From NCBI GenBank assembly GCA_043228905.1, contig JBHGNT010000010.1:2418001-2482000 (forward strand): DNA of 64,000 nucleotides. Reading direction: 5' to 3'. The translations under genes and the position numbers were made by a program. Positions 24,101-33,914 of the stretch are shown here, piece by piece (within the stretch, counting starts at the first letter, position 1; each line of letters opens with the position of its first letter). The DNA comes from Azolla caroliniana. Lineage: Eukaryota > Polypodiophyta. The notes under the pieces are model-generated. The model was given only the letters and a program-made list of their open reading frames with translations, was not told the origin of the DNA and did no database searches.

Positions 24101-27000
24101 AATTTCAAGAACACCTTATACAAGATTTGAGAACAAAACCAAGTTTAATGTACATTTCTCATTTCATCAACTTGCTCGATCTTTTCTAGCATTAACTGAG
24201 TTCCGTATTGTACTAGCCTTCCCCTTTCGACACAGTCTATGAATTTAAATTGTGCATACTTACACTATCAAAAGGTTTTCCATGCATGGGTGCTTCCGAA
24301 TTCCACATGGCACATACTATGCACCATGATAAACAATCCCTTTCAAACATGCTTTATTACTACATAATCTTTGTATTTATAAGAGAAGAGTATAAATCGA
24401 TCCAACATTAACTTAGAGCATGCATGTTTAAATATTGGAATTTATGGTGCTTGAGATGAGCTATAAAAAATGGTACTTTTCTCTTGAAGTGTTGTATATA
24501 CAATGTATATTGATTATCCATAGTTAGCAAGTTGAGAAAGATTTTTTATGTTGTGGAGACCACATAGTATATGTCCTAAAAATGCTACGTTTCTTGTTGT
24601 GAGCACTAATTATTGTAAATGTTTGCATATGCCCACATACATGAGACTCGAGAGCCTGAAATTAATCATTGGATGCCTAAAATATTTTGAGTTGTCTTAA
24701 TAAGTTGAGGACCACGTAATGATGACTCAATAAGTCCACTTCAATGCACTAGATATTGGATCTTCCAACCTGAAATGGGATATTACTATCAATATAGGCC
24801 AAGTTTTTGTTGAGTTCAAATGAAACATTACACCTTCATGATTGTACATGGAAATGGAAGGTTAACAACAAACATTGCATTACTTTCCTTCTCCTACCAT
24901 AATGCATGTGAAACGAATCTTTACATATTCCAAAAAAGTGAATGGATCTTCCGATGTACCTATTGAGTATGATTTTGGAAGCAATATGATGCAAGTTCAA
25001 CATTGGAAGGTCACAAGTGATGGGAAGTCATAATTGTTGCTAGTTGTGGTCATACGCTAGAATCAACATTGATCCTTGGTATGTAAACGCCCATTCATCC
25101 TATAATCCAATACTTGTGCACATAAAAGACTCGGCATCAAAGCAAACTTGTGATGTTTTTAATGCCTTTATCTTGATGTTGAAGTATCACTACAATGGTA
25201 AAAAAGCTCAATCAAGTTTGGTTGAGGAGAGAGGTGCACATGAAGGACTTGTATCCAATGGAAGAATTGGGGATTAACTTGTGCAATTGGAAGGACCAAA
25301 CCATGGATTAGTCATAAGTTGTGAGAACATCCAGTTGATGATCAATGACACCCCTTTAACTCAAACGACATAACCCATCTCAATGCAACAAAACTAATCA
25401 AGTAATATGTCAAACAATGTAATGTATTTGGATCATTACCATAAACCTACAACTATAGGTTGAAGTCAAAGAAAAAGTTGAAAGTTCAAGTGAACAAATT
25501 TATGGATCAAAACACAAGCTTCAAGGAAGAGGCGAAGGATACTAATTCAAATATCATAATTGTTGGAAGTAACTTAAAGCAAGATATCCAACATTAGCTA
25601 ATGCCTACCAAAGGGTATGCTTATAATGGTCAATGAAGAAGTACATCAAGGATTGGACAAGTGGAAGATGGTGACTAATCACTCATGTGATAGATAATAG
25701 AGGACCTACCATGATCCACAAGGAGCCTAATCTAATGTGGCAAATAGATTTTCCAAGACGACCAACATTCTGACAATCATGATCAATTTCATCATTCAAG
25801 ATATATACCAATTAACTATATCTAGATTAGAGCTACATAAAGTTGGATTGGATGTAGATTTGCCAACTCATGAGTATTGTTCAATGAATATCACTAACAT
25901 TTTGAAATCTAGAAATTTATGAATTCCATGAAAGGGATATTAGTAGGAAATTGGGATCCATACAAAGCCAAGATAAATCCGACTAACCAAATTGCTAAAA
26001 GAAGAAAACATCTATCCTAGAGGACATTCCAAAGATTTGCAAAAATGGTTGATGAGGTTGTTGATTGAATGGCTAGTGAAAGGAGAACAACCATGCCAAT
26101 GTTCATCGCATGGCATAAAAACAAGTTCCATTTGCATGGTACATTCCGAAGGGGATCTTTAATTTCCTATGAGTAACGAACAATGTCCAATTACAAACAC
26201 GCATATTTTGGGCCTTCATGCTTCACTATATCTCAATCAACATTAAGATAACAGAATGGGGAACTTAAACTAGTATTCGTTATTGAGATACTTGGTTTGT
26301 AAGACCAAGGTTGAAGGGGCACAAATTGTTGAGCTACTAAAAAACAAACAAATTTACCAATAGTTTTGAAGTAGCACATTAAAAGGAAGAAAAAAATGTC
26401 CTTTCAACGAAAATTTTAATGATCACGTAAATAAATACGATACCTATTGGTGGTGATAACATGCTCCGTGAGATTTGATCAAAGTTGTGAAGGGAGATAT
26501 TCCCAAAGGTAAAATAAAAATGTAAATTTACTATATTCTCCGAAGTGGTGATGCATTGGGTTTTTGGTACCAAATACAAAGGTTAGAGTCTAGACTATGC
26601 TTTGAGCGAAATGAAACAAAGGTGAAATTTTATGAAAAAATTATTTGAGGTTCAAGATTTCATAAGAGATGGCGTGAAATCTTTAAATTGAGAATAAACA
26701 TTTGTGTTTTACCCACATGAGCCATAATAGAACAAGGGAAGCAATTTCCTCAAAATTGTCCTCAACAATTTAAAACGACATAGGATGTTCTACATTGAAA
26801 TATAATAAGCTGATCAACTATCTTCACATTCAATAATGTTGCCTTTCTCCAAGTCTTCTTTAAAAATATCTACTCCAATCCAACCCTTCTTTCCCTTCTT
26901 TGTTTCACTAGCCCATCCTTTAAAAATTTCAAATCAAGATAAGAATCAAGTATCAAATTATCGCACAATCATGGTGAGCTCAACTATTGCTAATTCATAA
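21141..27000. other. Decayed, gene-free region with a short tandem duplication
   Basis: Nearly 6 kb of AT-rich DNA with only short, stop-riddled frames. It reads like old retroelement debris, but I could not assign any segment before the LINE tail. A clear recent event is a 61-bp-offset duplication (about 22809-22859 and 22870-22920) containing 'AGTAAATAGTTGGCCTTTGG'. Confidence 0.5.
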
Positions 27001-27014
27001 CAAAACCATTATAG

Positions 27015-27545
27015 TGGAAGGCAAGTATCATGGAACAAGTACAATTTGTCCCAAGTTTTAAGTGTCTTGGTATCAATGTGCTCGCCACAAATAAATGGAG
27101 TGTATGTTTTGAGTGTAGACTTCAAGTTAGTTTTGAAAAGTTATTATATGTTGGAAAAAGAATGCAACCAAAGTGATACTCATGGATGGGAAGTGAAACT
27201 AATGTTGTTTAATACCATGGCAACACAAGTTTTGCTTTATGGAGTAAAAGTGTGAGGAGGAACCATCCCTCTTAATGCACGGAACAAGATTGAGAAAATT
27301 CAAAATATGTTTTTATGGAGACAATTGGTAGTTAGAATCACCACCTCCTATTAGGTTATGCTCTTGAAAACAAATGTTCGACCTATAGAGGTATTGATAC
27401 TACAAAGAGTACATAGATACATTACAAAAATCAAGGACATGCAAAATCATAGCTTACCACATCTTGCTTGTATAGTTGTATGTAAACTACAAAAGAATAA
27501 CAAGAGCAAAATTCTCCAATCTAGTTGGGTAGTTAACTTTTTCTA
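27015..27545 (+). pseudogene. LINE ORF2 remnant, C-terminal reverse-transcriptase region
   Basis: Pieces in shifting frames spell a plant non-LTR retrotransposon tail: 'FVPSFKCLGINV', 'NKWSVCFECRLQV', 'GWEVKLMLFNTM', 'QVLLYGVKV' (27220-27255), 'NARNKIEKIQ', 'MLLKTNVRPIEVLILQRVH' and 'SLPHLACIVVCKLQKNNKS' (27358-27530). At least two frameshifts and internal stops make it dead. It is plus-strand and its 5' parts (endonuclease, RT core) are not recognisable upstream. Confidence 0.7.
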
Positions 27546-28883
27546 TCCTTTAATTCGATTATCTACATTGTAGATAAAAATTTACAGTTCTCGTAGTAAC
27601 TTGGGCATTTGTGGAAGATCTCTTCAAGCTTTCAGGTGATGTTACGAAACAAGCAATTATTGTTTTTGGAAAAAAAAGAAGAAGAAACAAGCAATTATTG
27701 AGGAAGGTTAATGGAACCACCACTAAGGAAGAAACAAGAATGTACTAAAAGACAAATTTAAAATATTACATTGCAAACATCAATCATGAATGTTGGATTC
27801 AATATAAGGAAAGAGGGCCTATTAAGCATATTCAACCTTACCTTGTTACTAACATGAATATTAACATGAATATTGACACTCCTTCATACCTGATCACACA
27901 AGCTAGTTTTTGAATTATGGCATCAAAATCCATCAAATATAAAGGCATGTAAGTTGTGAGAGGAGGGGCTCGTAAACGCTGAATGTTGAGCTCATATGTG
28001 TATGCCTTATTCACACATCAAGATGACTTTGTGCTTTCAAAGCACAAATATCCTTTCTTAAGGAGGAGACACATCAAGAAAACTTGTGTACTACATCCCA
28101 TGGGTCAATATGGCCCATTCTATGGATGCATAAAAGTATCTGATCTAATCTAATCTCTTGTTAAAAAATGGATGAAAACTATACAAAGCATTACTAAGAA
28201 AGTATTGCAATAAACGTTTGCCATCACACCATATGAGAATCTTTCTGATGATATGCAATTACCATCATTAACAATGGTGTCAAGATAAACACAACATAAA
28301 TTGAAATATGAGTGACACATAACCAATGATGATATCAATGCAATGGATGACTGCCTATCAACTGTTGTCCTTCACCACCAATGCTTGTACACATAACATT
28401 CGTCCTGCAGTATCTCCAATGTCAGATATAGTGAGCGAAATTGCTATTCCCATATTATCTAATCATATTCAACTCGTGCATTACCTACACTAGCAAAGCT
28501 ACAATTAGTGCATAATCCCACGATAATGTATATGCTAAACTATCATCATCAAGGGTTTTTTATACAGTGGAAAGGAATTTAAGTCAAAGCAATTTATACG
28601 AACTAGGCCCACACACTTAAAGACATTACCAACCATTATGCCATTAAGTGAGTAAGCACAAGTCAATGTTCCCTTGCTAGAACAAGATGAGCACCCAAGA
28701 AAAAGATAGAGATCTACAAAAGTAAACCCATGCAAGTACATAATGACATAATACCCCTCATGGTCAATTGTATAAACATAATCATATGATGTTCCCAAAA
28801 TTCACAAAAAGGGTGTCAGTAATCATTAAACAGCTGTAGTATCTCTTTCTTACATATGGGCATATGACAGCACTGAATGGTTT
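27546..28883. other. Intergenic DNA between the LINE remnant and the AKR gene
   Basis: AT-rich with no gene recognised. The last few hundred bases before 28884 should hold the 3' UTR of the minus-strand aldo-keto reductase gene. Confidence 0.5.
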
Positions 28884-31800
28884 CTAAGCAGTTACAGTGC
28901 GAGGATTTGCTGGGACCCGAACTAATGCGGCATTTTCTTCCACATGCATTACACTTCGCATACCAACAACACCAGCAGTCAGACCAGGTGTGGTTCGCAC
29001 AAACTGGAGTGCACATTGAGCATCAGTTCTTCTATCCCCAATCTCTGGAAACCACTCACGAACTTCAGGTTTGAAGCAATTGGAGAAGTTTGCCTACAAG
29101 GATTTGAACATTTGGTTATATTTAAGTAAACTCCAAATGCAATGTATCTATGTCAAATCACATGTCATGTAAAACTTTTGTTTTAAGTTAGATAAAATGC
29201 AATCAAATTTTATTTAGATATACATATTTAGATCAATATAGATTGAATCCAAATAGCATTAACTTAAATCCAGTTATATCTTAAGTTGAATTGGTTCTCA
29301 CTTAAATACTAGTCAATCTTAAATATGGTAATATCACTGTTAAATCCAATACAATAAGAGGCTTCTGTCAATTAAAATAGGAAAAGAAAACTAAGATCAA
29401 TGCACGTACTTGGTTAATGGCAGCTGTCCCTATGACTTGAACCCCAAGCTGATGTGCAGCATGAAGAGCAGGCATACGTTTCCCCTTGACAGATTGAACA
29501 GGTGATATGGCTGCATCCTTGTGTCTCAGACTGTATGGAAGCTGTACAACCTTGAAATGATGGTTCTCTCCCGCTAGACATGGAAATGGCACATTATGTT
29601 AGGAAATGTGGGTACTTACCAAATTGTAATATCTAAAGCCCGCTGTATTTCTAGATCCAAATCCTATTTCACAATATCAGAGCATATAATGTATGAAAAA
29701 TAATATGGTATCTACCCTACTGCCTCCATCCATTCCAAAAAGCACATGTACTTCTGTAGTCCAGAAATGATGTCACATGATCAGTGCATATCATAAATAC
29801 AGTGGATTATATGGACATCTCAAATATCGTATTCATTTCTAAACAGCACATGTATTTCTAGAGTCTAATGTATTCTTATCATCATCTAAATCTTCCATTT
29901 CTACTACTCATCAGTGCTTCATAATCAATCAATCTTGTTGTCATACTTCTCTACTACTTCTGAGTGTTTCTTCTAATAATCGATACATTCTATAAATGTA
30001 ACAATGTATATAAGAAGCTATCCATATCATTTCCCTCATCATTAAAAGCATCCTGGACTAAAGGCATACAATTAGGGATTAAATTAACAACATGAGACAT
30101 CATTCGTATAGATAGTCCTTCTGATTTAAAATTTCATACGCAGCATCAATGTCTTCCAAATTTCCAAAGCAAAGGACAAATCAAACTCTTATGTAACATA
30201 ATCACATCCAAAAAGAATTCTTCAAATAAAACGGGAAAGAGTGACAAATGTTTACCAACATCTTTCGCAAAATAAACCAATTCTTCCAAGCTTAAAGAAA
30301 GCTTGCCACTTGAAGCTATTCGAAATGCATTCCACGAGGCTACACCATACATCGAGATCTTTCCAGCTGCCACACATTCCTCCATAGCTTCAAATGCAGA
30401 TTTAATTCGAGAGAGCACAGTTTGTCGAGGAACAACATTCAGTTGAATTTCAGGATTATGAACAAAATAGATGTCAATTGTCTCTAGGTTCATGTTTCTC
30501 CTACTAATCTCGACCTGTTTGCACAAATAATAAGAAACTCTCTCCCTCCCTCTCTTACTCTCCCTCTCTTACTCTCCCTCTCTCTCTTACTATGCGCACT
30601 TTGCCCTAACCAAGTTCGAGAGTCTGAGCATCACACTTTGATACAATGCTCTGCCTTTAATCATATTCAACCATGCTTTCCACACATCTTCGACCAAGCC
30701 CAATCCTTGCACGAATTCCTCTTAAAACCACAATGTCCAATCTCGATTGCAATATTCATTGGTTAAGTTCTTGAACATTGAGAGTCACCACTCACTTTCA
30801 CATGTATCATGTGAAATGTAACATTTTTGGTCTCATAAGTCATATTTGACCTCCAAAGACGATAATAGAATCTATCTATCTATCCGGACATGTCAGAAGG
30901 TGCCCTTTTAATTATTTAGTATCAATATTTGTGTTTCTAATTTGGGACGAGGCATCAAAATAATATTACACAAGCACTAATATCTCCCACAAAATAATAC
31001 ATAAGGTTGGTGAACAAAAAGATGTTTATAGGTATTAGAACCATTGGTCAAAACTCACTTGGTTTTTAAGAAATGGCCCTGATAGGCAATGGCAACCTCC
31101 CACAAATTCGTTCAACTGAAAAAGTCCTGTTTTCACATATGTATCATCAATATATGTCCGTGGCTCAATATCCTCGCGGAAATCAAAGGATAAAAATCCT
31201 GCTTTCGAGCATACAATCACTTCATTCCTTTCAATCAGCTTCTGTTTGATTGCCCGATTTAATAGATGTCCAATGGCCACCTCACTTCGCATGTTTCTGA
31301 AGTTGCTTGCACTGTATCATCAAAAATATAATCCAAACATTATAGAATAACATAAGAACTACAAACTACCATGGATGAAAATGAATAATCCATAGCATAT
31401 TAGCATGCACATATGCATATCAATCATGTGCATATGTTTATATCAATTATATGTATTTTGATTAATGTAGGCGTATTTGAGCATAACAGATATGAAGGCA
31501 CTAGTAAGTCTCTAGTATGTATATACATATATATTAAATACATACATATATGTGTATGTATTTCATTAATATTGGAAGGTTCCCAGCACTGGATGTGAGA
31601 AGATGCCTACCAGTCAATGAAGTTGATGCCAAGAGTCATACTTCTTGTAACCGACTCTATATAGTCTCGGTCTTCTGCATCACTATCAGAACCTAGGTAA
31701 GTCCCATGTCCAAGTGAGGACACAACAAGATCTCCAGTTTTAGGGGTTCCTCTCAGTGTTCTGAAATGACCAGCAGCTGTCATACATGAAGAAAAGCTAC

Positions 31801-32907
31801 ATATCAATTCAAAGACACGGGAAAGATCTCGATTACTTTCAGATATACGCTTACACAAAGATAAAAAAGAGATGTATATCTAAATCTAGGTTTTCCAAAA
31901 CATGAATTTAATCTATCAGTACGAACCAACATGAAAAAGACCCATTGCTTTCATAAGTGTAGCTTCTCCAAAGAGCACAAAGAGAGGGAGGTTCAAAACA
32001 GGGTTTTTAAAACATGAATTTACACGTGACTTCTAGCAAACAGACATATCCATTAGCTACAGATATGCATGGCAATAAATGGCAAGGTGATGCTGCATTA
32101 ACCACTGTTTAGATAAAGCAGACATAGCCATTAGCGACAGATATGCATGATACAAGCACGATAGATGGATTTCAAAATCCCAAGAAAAGGATAAAAACAG
32201 GAACAAATGGCTAACATTGCTATCATCAATCAATAAACGGCAAGGTGAAGCTGCAGTAACCACTGCTTAGCTAAAACAGACGAAGAAAAAAGAAGAAGAA
32301 GAACGGAGGTCCAAAGCAACATTTGAAAACAGGAACCAAATGGCAACGTTACTAACGGCATCAAGCAGGGTAGGCGTCATTTAAACCACATCAGCCACTG
32401 TTTTAGATCATACGGAAGAAATGGAGATAGAATACTCAAAGCAAGGGTTTAAAAACGCGAGACGTTATAGGTCTACATCAGGCATTAAGCAGCACAGAGG
32501 AAATGCTAGGGCAGGTCGGACTCTCGTTAATGTGGCACCGAGGAGGAAGAAGAAGACGAGCTAGATCCATAGACGAGAAAGGGGTAGAGAGGTAGCGCAA
32601 ATTCAGATCAACAGCTATCAGAAGAGAATCAATCAAACAAAGCATAAACGAGGAAACGAGAGACACAGAGAGGGAGGGAGGAGGAAGAGGAAGAAGAAGA
32701 AATACCTGCTTGACCTGCAAATCGTTGTGCATAGCGGGTGGTACCGGCGGCGTCAGCGTGTCCAGGTATGTAGTTGGAAGAAGAAGACGGATATGTGGCG
32801 GCCACGGAGGAGAAGGAAGAAGGGAGGTGATGATACCTGGGAGAGGAAAGGGGGCGGCGACGCCATGGCTGGGCTCTGAGGAGCGCACGAGCGGCGGTGG
32901 TGGCCAT
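28884..32907 (-). CDS. Organelle-targeted aldo-keto reductase, bacterial-type, with Phe at the catalytic Tyr position
   Basis: Exons (minus strand): 32706-32907, 31611-31776, 31059-31311, 30256-30514, 29410-29573, 28884-29093. All are GT-AG, in phase, giving 417 aa. Residues 1-60 are Arg/Ser/Ala-rich and nearly acid-free, like a mitochondrial or plastid transit peptide. The rest follows an NAD(P)H-dependent aldo-keto reductase barrel: 'LVVSSLGHGTYLG', 'GINFIDCASNFR', 'NEVIVCSKAGFL', 'GGCHCLSGPFL', 'ETIDIYFVHNPE', 'GVASWNAFR', 'HHFKVVQLPYSLR', 'DAQCALQFVRTTPGLTAGVV', 'HVEENAALVRVP'. It most resembles a bacterial AKR branch I remember. Of the Asp-Tyr-Lys-His tetrad, Asp122, Lys159 and His226 are present, but position 127, five after the Asp, is Phe. 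The substrate is unknown. An alternative upstream start at 33027 would add 40 residues of poly-Ser and hexamer-coded sequence. Confidence 0.85.
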
Positions 32908-33205
32908 GGCTATGGCTATGGCTATGGATTCTCTGTACTGCGTTCTTCCCTTCTCTGTGTGTTTCCTGAGAAGAGCGAGAGAAGAAGAAGAAGAAGAAGA
33001 AGAAGAGGGTTTTGCTGCGATGGGCATGAAATGAGAAGAGTGGGGGGGGGTTTAAGGATTTGTCTTTGACCCATACATACATACATACATACATACATAC
33101 ATACATACATTACATACATACATAGATAGGCGCACACATACATTACATACATACATACATAGGCGCACACATACATTACATAGATACATAGATAGGCACG
33201 CTCGT
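32901..33205. repeat. AKR 5' region: GGCTAT hexamers, GAA repeat and (CATA)n block
   Basis: GGCTAT hexamers (32902-32926) abut the AKR start codon. A GAA run (about 32978-33006) and a G run (about 33040-33049) follow, then (CATA)n blocks with 'TAGGCGCACACATACATTA' units (about 33070-33200). The last block adjoins the left end of MULE element 1. Confidence 0.8.
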
Positions 33206-33218
33206 TGCTATCCTGCAC

Positions 33219-33355
33219 CAAATCATAAAGAGGGCTGGTGAGGGAATCGCGGCCACAGACGGTGCAGGTCGCCTAGAGGAAGGTGCGTGCGATCTGCACC
33301 GTCAGATTTCGATAAGGAAGAGCGCGCGGAAAAAAAAGTTGTCAGAGGTCGCCCA
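33219..33355 (+). repeat. MULE 1 left TIR
   Basis: Begins near 'CAAATCATAAAG', includes 'GGTGAGGGAATCGCGG' and the palindrome 33258-33303 (GACGGTGCAGGTCGC ... GCGATCTGCACCGTC), and ends in an A8 tract before the subterminal array. Confidence 0.85.
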
Positions 33356-33590
33356 ACTCTGAGTCGATGGTCACCCAACCCTGTCAGAGGTCACCCAACT
33401 CTGAGTCGATGGTCACCCAACCCTGTCAGAGGTCACCCAACTCTGAGTCGTTGGTCGCCCAACCGAAATTGGTCACCCAACTATGACTGTTGCAAGTTGC
33501 CCAACCGTTTTAGGTCACCCAACCCTGACAGTTACAGGTTGCCCAACCGATTGGTCTCCCAACCGTTGCAGGTCGCCCAACCAAATGTAT
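33345..33590 (+). repeat. MULE 1 left subterminal array of GGTCRCCCAAC words
   Basis: About twelve copies of GGTCACCCAAC, GGTCGCCCAAC or GGTTGCCCAAC occur in one orientation, spaced mostly 17-23 bp. Part is a 41-bp higher-order repeat with 'CTCTGAGTCGATGGTCACCC'. Such arrays are candidate transposase binding sites. Confidence 0.85.
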
Positions 33591-33636
33591 CATTCCAACC
33601 AAAATCTTCAAATAAGCTTGTTAATTACCCTTAAAA

Positions 33637-33880
33637 CTTACAATAACATATCAAATAGTCACAAAATTCAACCTTAAAATACTTAAAACCGACGATCTTT
33701 ACCATACTTATGTTAAAACAAATAATCATATTAAAACATAAAAGTTGAAAGTTAAAAAACATTTAAAACATAAAACGAAGAATGTAAACTTACAATAACA
33801 TATCAAATAGTCACAAAATTCAACCTTAAATTACTTAAAACCGACGATCTTTACCATACTTCTGTTAAAACAAATAATCC
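33637..33880. repeat. Direct repeat 3' of the MULE transposase gene
   Basis: Two copies of a roughly 95-bp AT-rich segment ('CTTACAATAACATATCAAAT', 'ACCGACGATCTTTACCATAC') start near 33637 and 33788, about 151 bp apart, with few differences. Confidence 0.75.
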
Positions 33881-33914
33881 TGGCAAAACATAAAAGTTGA
33901 AAGTTACCAAACAT

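Noticed and set aside
21141-26600. CRISPR-like or regularly spaced repeats
   Set aside because: No regularly spaced identical repeats were found; the region is eukaryotic transposon debris.
32478-33221. Several overlapping ORFs on both strands around the AKR first exon
   Set aside because: They arise from GAA, GGCTAT and CATA repeats and from shadow frames of exon 1. Only the frame starting at 32907 connects by splicing to the AKR body.
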